Below are positions 24,996 to 35,950 of a stretch of DNA of 64,000 nucleotides, piece after piece. Location of the stretch: the NCBI GenBank assembly GCA_022695795.1, contig MU404131.1, forward strand, positions 1 to 64,000, written 5' to 3'. Source of the DNA: Biscogniauxia marginata. Taxonomy: Eukaryota > Ascomycota > Sordariomycetes > Xylariales > Xylariaceae. The notes below the pieces were generated by a model. That model ran no database searches and was not told where the DNA came from. It saw nothing but the letters and a program-made list of their open reading frames with translations. Every line of letters begins with the position of its first letter. Position 1 is the first letter of the stretch. The translations under genes and the position numbers were made by a program.

Positions 24996-26873
24996 ATGAC
25001 ACAAAGGTATGAGGATGTTGAATCCTCGGCCCAACTGCTGTCCAAGGAAAATGCTTCGTCTAGCGAGGAATCTGACTACAATGACCTGGTTGGGAGCAAC
25101 TGGTTTACGCAACGAATGCCACAACGTCGACGTCGAATATGGCAATGCCTCTCGTCTATTTCTATCCCGACTAGGTTATCCATACAAAACCTAAATACGA
25201 GATATCTTACCTTTGCCGTTATCGTTTCATTAATCGTAACAGCATTCATCTTCAACCCCTATGCGCCGTCTACATCTAGCCAGCATCAGAACGAAATTGA
25301 AGTTTCCCCTACGCCGCGTCCGGCTTTACCGTCGATTCCACGTCCGAACAAAGCAAACTACACCACATACGAGCGCCCAAACCCCAAACCTGACGAGAAG
25401 TTCTGCACCACCTGGCCAGTCGATGAGGAAGGGAACTATGAATTCGGCACCGAAGAGCGAGTGAACAATGTCAAACTCGACAGTCTCGCGCCCGCAGGCG
25501 GCTGGAAGAAGCCGGAAGGCATCAGAATCGTGGCTATGGTGTTTTACGGCCGCAAGAGATACGTCGACATACTGGACTGCTACCTGCGGAAGAACCTAGC
25601 CTCCAATGGCGGCTATCTCGACGAGGTGTGGTTCATGGCTCATACGCAAGACGAGGACGACACCGCCTGGGTAGAGGGTCTCGTGCTGGAGGAGCCAGAC
25701 TACAAGATCATCGGCCAGCACGAGTGCGAGAACGAAAAGTACAGTTGCTTGTGGAATTTCGCTACTGCGGACAATACGATTTATATCAAGATCGACGACG
25801 ACATCGTAAGTAACTGAAGCCGAGTCAACTCGTTTTCTCACATACATTTAGTATGAGGGACAAAAATGGGGGACGAGATATGAAAGGCCAGACTAACAAG
25901 ATACGAAAAGATCTTTATCCACCCCGACGCTATACCCCAGCTCGTCCACACTCGCCTCGCCGTCCCGCACCCCTACGCCATCTCAGCGAACCTAGTGAAC
26001 AGCCCCATGTCGGGAATGGAGCAGTACCACTTCGGCGCGATCCACGCCTTCGTACCGGACCCGCGCGACAACGTCACACGACCCGCAGCCGAGACGTGGC
26101 GGCCATCGAAGCTGGGCACGTTCCCACAGGATAAGCTCCAGGAGCTGAAGGAGATGAGCAGCGACGACATAATGTACCCGGAGAACCCGTACCGCGGGCA
26201 CCCTTTCCTGCTGATCTCGGAGGACCGGAGCGACCTGCTGCAGACGTCGATGGGGCGGTACGACCAGGCGCCGGGAGGGGACTTCATCGCCTTCAGCCCG
26301 CCGTGGAAGTCGTGGGCCATGGCGGCACAGCAGCACTACTCGCTTCTGCACAACCTCGAGACGAACCAGATGCATCGGTACTTCTTCGGACAGCCGGCGG
26401 CGTACGGCGCTGACGCGAAGGGCCCTGATCTCAACAAGACGACGACTCACATCACCGCCACCACCAATAATAACAGCACCACTTCTTCCTCGCACCCCGC
26501 CGTCCCCCCTCGGGGCCCCGGCGGCGAGCAGATCTACGACACGAGCTACCGGCGGTACAACCTCAACTTCTGCGCGGTGTGGGGCGCGGACGTGGCGGCG
26601 CAGCTGCCGATCGCGGACGACGACGAGGCGGACATGACGGACACGATACCGAAGCGCCTGGGGCGGCCGTTCGCGATCGACACGCGCGCCGTCGTCGCGC
26701 ACTTCAGCTTCTGGACGCAGTCCGAGGGCATGGCGCGCACGGACCTGCTCGACCGGTGGAGGGCGTTCGCCAACGAGGCGGTTTGCCCCTCGGTTTCGGC
26801 ATCGGCATCGGGAGGGGATGGGGATGGGGGGATGAGGAAGAAACCTTGGGATCTGAGATGTCCGGGGTTTTAA
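24996..26873 (+). CDS. Type II membrane glycosyltransferase-like protein with DDD motif
   Basis: Two exons, 24996-25805 and 25911-26873, encode 590 aa. A short cytosolic N-terminus with a basic patch (QRRRRIWQ) is followed by one membrane segment at about residues 68-88 (YLTFAVIVSLIVTAFIF) and a lumenal Pro-rich stem, the layout of Golgi glycosyltransferases. The catalytic-looking part shows GIRIVAMVFYGRKRYVDIL, LDEVWFMAHTQDEDD and IYIKIDDDI, where DDD matches the metal/nucleotide-sugar DxD site. The intron splits right after DDDI, and splicing restores IFIHPDAIPQLVHTRL. The C-terminus (FSFWTQSEGMARTDLLDRWR, AFANEAVC) matches a conserved filamentous-fungal family of unknown acceptor. An Asn/Thr/Ser/Pro-rich insertion of about 45 residues near 430-475 looks lineage specific. 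Acceptor and sugar are not predictable. An alternative 3' splice site near 25851 would add stops, so 25911 is preferred. Confidence 0.75.
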
Positions 26874-28578
26874 AGGGGAAGGGGAAGGAAAGTAGGGAGA
26901 GAGAGAAAGAGAGAAAGAGAAGGGGATTTAAAAAAAGGGGAGGGATAGGAAGGGAAGGGAAGGGGTTTTTTATTAAATATTGTTTTTTGGAAAGATTCAA
27001 GATTGCCCCTTTATAGAGGGGAGGCGTTACGGCCTGGCTAGGTCTTCTCCGGCTTTTTAGGATGGATATTAGGTACAAGGAGCTGGGATTAGGGTGTGTT
27101 GGGGTAGTGTTTGGTCACGTTAGAGACTAGTATATATAAATTCCATGGGTATACGTGGTGAGAGAGAGAGGGAGGGGGGGTTTATATAGGGAAGGAAGGG
27201 GACGAGATGGATGAAAGTCTTACGAGATAGATGGGAAGGGGGTAAAATAGGGAAGGCAGGCAAAAAGGAGACGAGAGCGAGAGGCTAGCTAGCCTTCCTT
27301 GATTTGGTGGGTTTACGTATGAGCAGGTATATAGATGAGTAAGGTTAAACGAGAAGAAACGGGGAGAGGAGGAGTAGTGGTATTTATGGCGTGGTGTGGT
27401 GTGCTTTTCCCCCTCTTGCTTTAGATATTCCAAGAGCACATTATGTATATGCTTATAGAAAAGTTCAATACGAATGGTGGTGTTGTAGTATATTGGATAC
27501 GCTGTCGGTATGTGTTGTAGGCTTGCTCGCTGTGATTGTTGCTCATTAGAAGAGAGGACAGGAATAAGATTGACATGCAGAGGAAGTAAAAAGAAAAACC
27601 AAGTTTCGGATGATTTTTAGTAGGCGTGCTAAAGTAAAAGTATCCTCCTCTTTAGGGTTTTTTTTTCTTTCTGTCTTTCTAGAATAATCGGTTTCATAGA
27701 TGCGACTTGGTCAGTTCGTGTAATACCATGTAAACAAGTAAATAGATAGAGCAGTAGGTACTTACTGTATAGCGTGGTGTAGCACGACAAGTAGGTATAA
27801 ATCAGTGTAAATCGGTGTAAATCCGGATTGGGAAGTTTCCCAATCGGGAGAGCTGCTTAGGTACTTCGACGCACAACACCTAACCTAACCTAACCCATAT
27901 GTATGTACTATGTATGTACGTGTGTAGGTATGTATATGGGTTAGGTTACATTGCTACCCTACATCTGGTGTCTGCGCCGCAGAGTGTTATTGGTATGTAT
28001 TATAGTATAGGGTTCGGTTGGGAGGATAAGCAAAGTTGATTATCTATCACATTACATGCGGCACGGCACATTTGTTTCATGCATGTAAGCAACAAGACCG
28101 CAAGACTACATACCACACACGTCGATGTTGCAGGACTTCAATACACCCGCAGACCCGGCAATGCCTGGTGTATATTGAGGTAATTTTCCAGGATTCCATG
28201 CTCGTTGGCCACTTATCATGATCACATACATCACCTTTTCTTCATTCCTTGATCATCGTGTTAGATTGAGTTGAATCCGGCATTTAAAGAGGAGCCCGGT
28301 ACCTAATAGGTACTTACCTTAGCAGGTAGGTTATGCGGTTTCTCAGTGAAAGTCACAGCGGAGATAAAAGACGCGAGAGGGTGGTGGGTATATTTAGTAC
28401 ATTGCATTGATTGATTTGTTCGTAGTCATTCTAAACATCTTCTTGTTTAGAAGAAGAAGAAGAAGAAGAAAAAAGAGAAAAAGAAAGCAACAAATTAGAA
28501 GGGAAAAGGAAAAGGAAAAGGAAAAAAGAAAAAACAATCAAACTTCCTCCCTCCCTTCCTTCCTTCCTCCCTTCCTCC
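26874..28578. other. Convergent intergenic region with purine tract and inverted repeat
   Basis: No gene seen. The first 110 bases are almost all purine (GGGGAAG, GAGAGAAAG). Polypurine stretches recur at 27160-27270. A perfect 14-bp inverted repeat lies at 27887-27947, and a (GAA)n tract at 28449-28470 just downstream of the minus-strand gene ending at 28579. Confidence 0.55.
27887..27947. repeat. 14-bp inverted repeat, 33-base loop
   Basis: Arm AACCTAACCCATAT (27887-27900) and its exact reverse complement ATATGGGTTAGGTT (27934-27947) flank GTATGTA-rich sequence. The left arm is preceded by extra CCTAA units. Confidence 0.8.
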
Positions 28579-30483
28579 TCAAATCTCCCAGACCTCGTCC
28601 CCCTCCGAGGTCGTCTCGCCCGAGGGCCGGGGCTCCATCGTGGCGAGCAGCGAGAACAGGAGCGTGTTCAGCCACTGCTCCGTGGCGCGCACCATCTCGT
28701 CGATGATCCGACGGATCTCCTCCTCCTCCTCCTCCGTCGGGAGCAGCGGAGAGGAGGGACGAGAGGGCGAGGGCGAGGGCGACGACTCCAGGTCCTCCCA
28801 GCGCGCGCCCAGGCGGCGGAGGTTGTCCCGCGTGTACGACATTCCCTCGGCCTGCAGGACGACGCGGACGGCGGCTCGGCTCTCGCGGCGCTCTTCCCGG
28901 CGCTTCTCGCGCTCGAGGGTAGCCGCCTCGGTAGTGGTAGTGGTAGTAGTGGTGGTAGTAGTAGCAGCAGCAACAACAGCAGTAGTAGTAGTAGTGCTGT
29001 TGTTGTTGTTGGTGTCGACGGCGTCGCGGCGGCGTCGTCGCTTGGCTTCTCTGGGCTCGGAGGCGGAGGCTTCGCGAGGGTTATGATCCGCACCGGTATC
29101 GGGATTAGGATTGGGATCGTTGCTGTGGCCTCGGCTTCTTGGTGCGCGCGTCTGGGTGGGAGTTCTATTATCTTTGTCGCTCCCGTTCTCTCGCGGTTGC
29201 GGTTGCGGCTGCGGTCGCTTCGGGAAGCCCTGAGGCGACGGTACTTGGTATTGGGGGTTTGGGGAGCCTACAGGCGGCAGTATTGGGGGGTTTGAGGAGC
29301 CTACAGGCGGCAGTATTGGGTGTTGAGGAGGGTTTAGGGTAGGGCTGCCAAGGTTGGCTATGAGCGGCTGGTCAGGCTCGCGTGTATGGGTATGTTGTTG
29401 TTGATTATGATGATGGTGTGGAGAGGTCTGGGTTGTCCCTGGGTTGTATTGAGGAGAATGATTGTAAAAAGGATTGGCAAAATGGTTTGCCGGGTATATA
29501 GATGGCGAGGGCATCTTTGTTGCTCCCGGTGACCGAGCAGAGGATGCCTCGGCATCGTCAGGGGCACCATCGCCGACAGGAGCAAGTGCATCTTCTCTCT
29601 GTACTTGGCATCCTACCTCTTCATTGTCCTGGCAGTCCTCTTTATCATAATCATCAGGGAGCAGGTCGATAAGCCCTTCAGAGATAGGCTGTAGAGCGTA
29701 ACCCAGAGTTGCCAAAGTCTCGTTGGCAGCATCCCAGACGCCAAAGACCCCCCGTACTGTCATCTCTCTCGTCCCGAGTTCTTGGTTGCGGCGCTGCCAG
29801 ATTTTGTATGCCTGCGCAGACGGGGTGTTGTCTTGGAGAGCCGTGACGGGGATCACATGCCGACTTGAGGATCTGATGTCCCAGATTGGTAGACCAGGCT
29901 GCTGAGGATGTGTACGTTCCTTGTAGTCGACCTCTGTAGCCTGCGATGGCTGCTCTGCGAGGGAATAGTTGAATTCTGATGGCGTTGCAATGCTGCTCAG
30001 ATCCGATTCATCGTCCAGAGACTGCTGTGGAATGTTCATATTCGCATTCGCACTCGGATCAATAGGTATGTTATCATCATTCATGGACGACGCTTGGTGT
30101 CTTGGGGTTTGGGGTGTCGCCGCCTCATATTGTGTGCTCAAGTATTGTGAGGTAGCGGTCGGGTCTTCATATCGGCCCTCTTGGCCTCGAGCTCCTCCAT
30201 TGGGACCTTTGGAGACGTAGCCCCCCCTCAGGGGCGGCTGAGCTCCTAGCGAGTTGAACAGGGTGGTATTGCCATTGTCATGATTATTGGAGAGACATGG
30301 GTTGTCTAGGTCTATGATGTTGTCAGCGAAAATGTCATGATGTGTGAGGAATCTCTGGATTGACGAACTGGATTGGGTATTCTCTTCCGCCGTAACTGAT
30401 CTCTCTACTCCATGAGAGGCTGGAGTGCGAGTCGGCAGCTTAGGACCGTCGCTTGCACTCTCATTAATCGATGTGGGCTTCAT
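28579..30483 (-). CDS. Low-complexity hypothetical protein, function unknown
   Basis: A single uninterrupted minus-strand frame; from the first ATG (30483) it encodes 634 aa. I do not recognise it. Residues 1-300 are polar and disordered with few aromatic residues; a more ordered patch is DIRSSSRHVIPVTALQDNTP followed by AQAYKIWQRRNQELGTREMT and VFGVWDAANETLATLGYAL (about 210-280). Then come His/Gln/Pro-rich repeats (twice PILPPVGS), a basic stretch (EAKRRRRRDA, a likely nuclear signal), poly-Thr and poly-Asn tracts, a charged helix (LEREKRREERRESRAAVRVV) and an acidic run before IRRIIDEMVRATEQWLN. The frame stays open for 135 further codons upstream of this ATG without another Met, up to 30888. 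The product may be a nuclear, regulatory-type protein, but that is a guess. Long frames on the opposite strand reflect the repeats. Confidence 0.55.
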   Translation of the reverse strand: MKPTSINESASDGPKLPTRTPASHGVERSVTAEENTQSSSSIQRFLTHHDIFADNIIDLDNPCLSNNHDNGNTTLFNSLGAQPPLRGGYVSKGPNGGARGQEGRYEDPTATSQYLSTQYEAATPQTPRHQASSMNDDNIPIDPSANANMNIPQQSLDDESDLSSIATPSEFNYSLAEQPSQATEVDYKERTHPQQPGLPIWDIRSSSRHVIPVTALQDNTPSAQAYKIWQRRNQELGTREMTVRGVFGVWDAANETLATLGYALQPISEGLIDLLPDDYDKEDCQDNEEVGCQVQREDALAPVGDGAPDDAEASSARSPGATKMPSPSIYPANHFANPFYNHSPQYNPGTTQTSPHHHHNQQQHTHTREPDQPLIANLGSPTLNPPQHPILPPVGSSNPPILPPVGSPNPQYQVPSPQGFPKRPQPQPQPRENGSDKDNRTPTQTRAPRSRGHSNDPNPNPDTGADHNPREASASEPREAKRRRRRDAVDTNNNNSTTTTTAVVAAATTTTTTTTTTTEAATLEREKRREERRESRAAVRVVLQAEGMSYTRDNLRRLGARWEDLESSPSPSPSRPSSPLLPTEEEEEEIRRIIDEMVRATEQWLNTLLFSLLATMEPRPSGETTSEGDEVWEI

Positions 30484-32178
30484 CTTGTCTTCAATGTTCG
30501 AGGGTACTCTGCTGTTATCGAGGTGGGAGGAAACAAATGGAACAGAATTGCCTTGGAAAGTACAAAGTAAGCAGGTACAGTCCTGGGTTTGTATGCTGGA
30601 ATGAAGACAGTGACAAAATACGAGGATAGAAGGTGGGTAGTGAATGGGAGTTGAGTGAATTTGTTCGTCTTGGGTACAAACACGGTGAATGGTGGTGGTA
30701 TTTTCTATACGCGAATGATACGCGTCGTGAGGGTTGCTGAAAGATCTGGAGAGAAGGGGGTGGGCGTCAAAACTTGTGGTGGCAGCGCTCCGAATGTGAT
30801 GTAGGGTAGAAAGAAGGGCGAGGCAAGTTGTTTCTCCAGGCAGCTCATCGACAGAGATAGAGCAACACTTTTCACCCGGGTTTGACAATTATTGTGTAGC
30901 GGTAGCAGCGGTGGCGACCAAATTGTGAAAGGGGCAGCACTTTAACAAATAAGTAAACTTGTTGTCTGCTGCTTTTTATTCACAGAAGATGGTATGAAAT
31001 ATATACATGCTCTCTCAGTATTTATCTGTTCTTTTCCTCCTCCAACATATTAATTTTGGTCGAGTGTGATAACCTATGGCAACGAGCCTGTCTATCTACC
31101 AGGTTGTAAAGAAGCATCTTCTCCTTGCTTGCAGTGTTGTTCATGATGAGGGCTTGTAGGCTGTTTCAACCGAGTCCCAATTGTCGAAGCACACTGTCGA
31201 ATCACATATTTCAGCAAGGGGAAAGAGAAAGAAGGTACTAGAAATACCTGGAGCTCCTATTTTCAACAAAAGAACAGTACTTGTCAGACATATGTACATA
31301 CACACATACCTTTGTATTAGGTAGACAACCAGAAGAATGTTTGCTACATGTTAGTAGCGAGTTGCCAGGGGGGACGGTGAGAAAAGACCAATAAATACGA
31401 GACAGGTACATACTACCCAGCGGAACAAAGAGGTAATTAGTATGTAAGAAGAACATATTTCTAGGCAGCTGTAATTATGGTTCTTTGCGCACCGATTATG
31501 GTATTACATTTACTTGTGTTGAGTGCATCGTGACACTATGTATAGTCGACCGGAAGAAAAGTATCCTTTAAAGGAGTAAAGCTTGTTACCACTATTTATT
31601 CATCCATATATATTGCCATTATGAAAGCTCTTTTACAGGAGACATATTACAAAATTACTTGAACCAGCCGTACTTTTCATATCATACATGTAAAGTGTGT
31701 CTTTATTTATAAACAAATCACCAAGGTATACACATAACAAAATAATCCTAACTTAAAGCCATTGTCGAGCCCGCTTCACAAATAAAAGCCTATTATAATT
31801 CATTTTAAACGATCTTACAAATATTGTTTAAAAAATTTCATAGAAATGATTCCAGTTAATTCGTTTCTCGTAGGTGATCTTGATATGTTACATTTTTCTA
31901 TGACATGCTCGTAATTGCCCGACCTATTAACTCCGATTTGCCCACTCCACCCCCTTTTCCGTAAAAGCCGCAGAAGGGGGTTCGTTAAAAGAAAATAAAA
32001 ATAAGGGAGAATCTCTAATACGTTGCCACACACCTTTACAATCTCCATTCCATCTATTGGCCTTTCCCTCATTTCCCCCCCATCCTTGCCGGATCTAAAA
32101 AGTACCGTCTAACAGTCCCTTCACAAGTCACAGTAGGCATTCCTCTTTTTTCTCATATTTTTTTTTCTTTTCTTCTCC
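30484..32178. other. Intergenic between hypothetical gene and PDC
   Basis: Both neighbours are on the minus strand, so the left part (30484 to about 31000) is the promoter or leader of the hypothetical gene and the right part is the 3' side of PDC. 31540-31860 is AT-rich. No gene seen. Confidence 0.5.
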
Positions 32179-34068
32179 TTACTCAAGCTTGGCATTGTTC
32201 CTCGCGCTGGCCTGGGCCGTCATCTGCAAGCTCCTAGGGGCGTCGTCGCGGGGCATGTAAAGCTCGACGAAGCGTAGGCCCTTGCGGTCGTTGAAGTCCT
32301 GGTCGTCGAGCAGCGCCTCGAGCTCGGCCTTGGTGCGGACCACGTACTTCTTGACCGTGCCAGCGGCCTCGGACCCGCCAAATACGTCCACCAGGTCCTT
32401 ATACTTCCATTCAACGACGTCGTTGTACTCGGCGTCCATACCGTGGATGAAGCGTTCGATTGTGTAGCCGTCGTTGCAGATGGTGAAGCTAAAATTTGAT
32501 CAGCATTAGGATCATTCTCGATCTGCAAAGAACAACAGGATGAAAGATTTATATGCCAACAACTTACAGGATAATGTTCAGATTGTGTCTGATCATGGTA
32601 CTGATCTCCTGCACAGTGAGCTGGAGACTGCCATCACCCTCGAATAAGATTGTTCTGCGGTCGTCGCCAGCGTCCTTGGCACCAAGGGCGGCACCCTGGC
32701 AAGCACCGAGAGCCCAGCCGATACTGCCCCATAGCACTTGGTTAAGGGCGGTGACGCCCTGCGGGAAGCGCGTGTCCCAGATACCGAAGTTGGCAGTGCC
32801 GGTCTCGGTGACGATGATGTCGTTCTTGCGTAGGAATGGGCCATCGCCGATGGCACTCCAGAACCACGATTGCAGGATGGCACTGTCGGCAGGGATGTTG
32901 CTCGTGTCGACGGGCTTGAGGATCTCGGGTGGTATGGCATTTACGCTGAGCTGGGCCAAGTCAACCTTCTCGGCCAACTTACGTAGAACGCCACGCATGT
33001 GCACGCCCGGGTACTCGGAGTAGCGGACCACGCAGTGGGTGCTGTGCAGGTCGATGGTGTTGAGCTGCGACATGCGGTACGAGAAGCCTGCGGTGTTGAA
33101 GTCGGACTTGAGGGAGCCGATGCTGAGGACCAGGTCGGAGTTTTCGACCATCTCCTTGACGTCCGGGTGGGAGGCGTCGCCGACGTAGACGCCGCCGTAG
33201 TTGGTGTGGGACTCGTTGATAGCGCCCTTGCCCATTGGGGTGACGAAGACGGGCAGCTTGGTCTTTTCAATGAGGTTGTGGACCTCGTTGAGCACACGGT
33301 GGCGGATTGCGCAGGCGTCCACGAGCACGACGGGCCGCTTGGCAGCATGCAGGTACCTGAGCGCGACGTCGACGACGTAATCCTCCTTATCAGCGTCGTT
33401 TTCCGGGGCGTGCAAGTCGATCGGGACCTCGAGACGCTCGCCCTCGACCTTGGCAATGGTCATGTCGGTGGGCAGCATGATGTAGACGGGCCGGCTGCGC
33501 AGGTAGCACTCGCGCAGGGCGTGGTCGATCTGGCCGGCGATCTCGGCGGGGTCGTTCAGCTTGGCAACGACGCACGAGACGGCGGCGCTCATGTTGGCGA
33601 ACACGTTGAAGTCGCCGTTACCCAGGGTGTGGTGCAGGAGCATACCGTTGCGCTGCGAGATGGTCGACGGGCAGCCGACGATGTGTACGACGGGCACCAT
33701 CTCGCTGTAGGCGCCGGCAATGCCGTTGATGGCCGATAGCTCACCCACACCAAAGGTGGTTATTACGGCCGAGATGCCCTTGACTCGGGCATAGCCATCT
33801 GCGGCGTAGGCTGGGGGGGGGGTCAAGCGTGTCAGTCAAGCTATTTTGCTTCTTCCTCTGAAATGGCCAACTTACCTGCATTGAGCTCATTGCAGCTGCC
33901 AACCCATTTCAGACCGGTCTTGGGGAGGTAGTCGAGAGCGACGAGGTTGTAGTCTCCGGGCAGACCGTGGACGGAGCGGACGCCGACCTGGTGCAATCTG
34001 GTGAAGAGATACTCGGCCACATCGACCGGTTTCTTCAGATTTTTCGTCCTGATATCTGTTGGCGGCAT
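32179..34068 (-). CDS. PDC1: Pyruvate decarboxylase
   Basis: Three minus-strand exons, 34068-33876, 33810-32568 and 32488-32179, encode 581 aa. The enzyme uses thiamine diphosphate and Mg2+ to turn pyruvate into acetaldehyde and CO2 in the cytosol, the first step of ethanol fermentation and of the route to acetyl-CoA. Key sites are visible: the cofactor-activating Glu in [16 protein letters not shown] (formed across intron 1), the paired His in [12 protein letters not shown], the ThDP motif starting GDGSLQLT and ending ICNDGYT, and the catalytic Glu in [12 protein letters not shown] (formed across intron 2). The central domain has [14 protein letters not shown]. Length fits the family (about 560-580). 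Intron 1 ends in a C10 tract before AG. Intron 2 has a nearer acceptor at about 32522 that would shift the frame; only 32489 restores the motif. Strong codon bias opens a 246-codon shadow frame on the plus strand. Confidence 0.96.
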
Positions 34069-34403
34069 CGTGATGACGGTGGTGATGCTGTGTGTTTGGC
34101 GGGTTGCTTGGCTGGTCGGTTGGTTGGAGTGAGTTAAAGAGGAGTTGAGGGGTAAGGCTGGAGTGTGTATAAGAGTGTAAGTGAAAGTGCAAGTATAAGT
34201 ATAAGTTGGCCTAGTCCAAGTGTAATGTTGGAACGGATTAGCCTGGATTAGGTTTACTAGTCTTAGGCACTAGTTAAGTCAGGTATGCACTTATACAAGT
34301 AAATACCAGTAGTTGATTGGATCGATGCTTGGGTTGATGCTCGGGATGCTGAGTAAGTCTATGTGGGAAAACGATGCAAGGCGAGGCGATCATAAATTAC
34401 CCA

Positions 34404-34416
34404 TTTATATATATTC
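34404..34416 (-). promoter_or_regulatory. Possible TATA box of PDC
   Basis: On the minus strand this reads TATATATAAAT, about 340 bases before the PDC ATG and upstream of a CT/CA-rich stretch. That layout fits a strongly expressed glycolytic-type promoter, but the transcription start is not known. Confidence 0.3.
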
Positions 34417-35006
34417 TGTCAGGATGATGAGTTTACGGAAGACGCGTGAAGGCCCGAATCAATAAGTCCAAGTCGTCCGGTCCGTTGTCGTAACGAATTT
34501 TTTTTTTTTTTACATGTGGTACGACTGTGGAGTGAAGTGATGGAGTGAAGTGATCCGTATTTTAACATGTGAGCCGCTCATGGTGATGTGCAATGCCCAT
34601 GGAAGTCTTCCGATGAAACACGTCCAGCCTATCCTATCTATCAATCATAACCATAATAACTATGTAATAAGATCCGTGTTGGCTGGTAGTACCGATAGAA
34701 AACAAGGAAGAATAGATGAAAAAAGAGACAGATGAAGAAAAGCGCGCAAGCCCGAATACCGGCTAACCCAGAGGCAGATCCCGGGTTTCCACCCGTATTG
34801 TCCAGGCTGGGCCTCTCAAGCTTTGTGCCTTTGCCCTGCATATGCCTTAGTTTTAGATCTATCTTGCTGGCCCGATTATTCGCCTTATCTATGACATGCC
34901 ATATGTACAAGATATATGCAGGATATCTATTTTCACTGTGTTGTACAATAAATCGTATAGCTACTTTCTATAGTCGTGGTCGGTGAGGCATCCCTCCGTG
35001 TTTCGG

Positions 35007-35043
35007 TCTCTCCCTCTCTCCCTCTCTCCCTCTCACCCTCTCC
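35007..35043. repeat. (CTCTCCCT)n tract
   Basis: About four imperfect copies of an 8-base pyrimidine unit. Confidence 0.85.
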
Positions 35044-35306
35044 ATCCCTCTGTATCCCCAAAGTCTCCCTGACGCTACACAATACACGATCTTGGCCTAT
35101 CTGGCTTATCTACCCATATCAAATAGACATACAAAGTACCATGATCACACGATATACTGGCTTGTGCAACACAACGTCGCTACCAGCCGATACAAGCGAC
35201 GGGTATAGAAATGTAACTCTCTTCGCTTGCAGCCGCTGTACCTAGCTGCATATGCTAAGCTAGCTGCCGGCCCATTATGCAAAAGGGAATTTGATCGAGG
35301 CCACTT

Positions 35307-35950
35307 TTAATCACACCGGCCGTCCTTCCAACCCGTCCTCCACCTCTCCTCCCACTTGGAGCAATCAAATGTGTCCTTGCCCAGCTTGGTGTTGACGGCA
35401 TTATGCGCCTGGCATAGCCACATGCCGAAGTCGTCCCGGTTGCCGACCCGGATCTTTTCCTTCTCCATGTAGGCCTGGAAGTCCTCGGCGCACACCCAGC
35501 ACGGGTACAGCCTCGAGAACGTGCCCATGAAGGTCTTCAGGTCGGACTGCTCTGCAGGGCTTGGCGTCTTTGGGTATGTGGCCGCGATGGAATGCAGGAG
35601 CGTCCATGTGCTCCGTCCCAGTGTCTCTACGTCCGCCGGGCAGTCGTTGCTACTCACCGGCTGAGAAGAGGCCACTGATGCAGCGGCTGCCGTTGCCGCT
35701 GCAGCACCTGTAGCGGCACCGGCGCCCGATCTCAGCTGTTGTGCCCAGGCAGTGAACGAGGCCTTGGAAGTACATGATCGACAGCTTCACATGCAGATGG
35801 ACATGTCAGCATCGGCAGAAGTAGGAAATGTCTTAGATGGCCACAGGGCCGTACTCACGGCTTGCCATCCTTACCCAGGACGATGCCGGGAGGGAGCTTC
35901 TTAGGAGGCTCTGCGCCGGTGGAGAGTGATTCCCTTGTATCGGCAGCCAT
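35307..35950 (-). CDS. ERV1: FAD-linked sulfhydryl oxidase Erv1
   Basis: Two minus-strand exons, 35950-35859 and 35784-35307, with a 74-nt intron, encode 189 aa, the size of yeast Erv1. In the mitochondrial intermembrane space Erv1 reoxidises Mia40 during disulfide-linked import and passes electrons to cytochrome c or oxygen; it is also needed for cytosolic Fe/S protein maturation. All three cysteine pairs are seen: the shuttle pair CRSC near residue 32, formed across the splice junction (GKP|CRSCTSKASF); the active-site CxxC in RLYPCWVCAEDF; and the structural pair in CQAHNAVNTKLGKDTFDC. The FAD-binding LGRSTWTLLHSIAATYP motif starts the fold. An Ala-rich linker lies between shuttle and core. 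The start ATG at 35950 gives a short Pro/Lys leader without a classical presequence, as expected. It is head to head with HEM4. Confidence 0.95.

Larger units (their letters stand above)
34069..35306. other. Intergenic PDC promoter and ERV1 3' side
   Basis: The PDC leader (34069-34230, read on the minus strand) is rich in CA and CT. A T-run lies at 34499-34511. No gene seen. A CTCTCCCT repeat is at 35007-35043. Confidence 0.55.

Noticed and set aside
25992..26702. 236-codon minus-strand ORF in the glycosyltransferase exon 2
   Set aside because: Antisense shadow of a GC-rich exon.
27878..27897. Telomere-like CCTAA repeats
   Set aside because: Only three to four CCTAA units; fungal telomeres are CCCTAA arrays, and genes lie on both sides.
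32999..33739. 246-codon plus-strand ORF inside the PDC gene
   Set aside because: It is antisense to a clear pyruvate decarboxylase exon; strong codon bias keeps the opposite strand open. It has no domain of its own.
34976..35245. 89-codon ORF with a pyrimidine repeat
   Set aside because: Driven by the CTCTCCCT repeat; no protein-like features.
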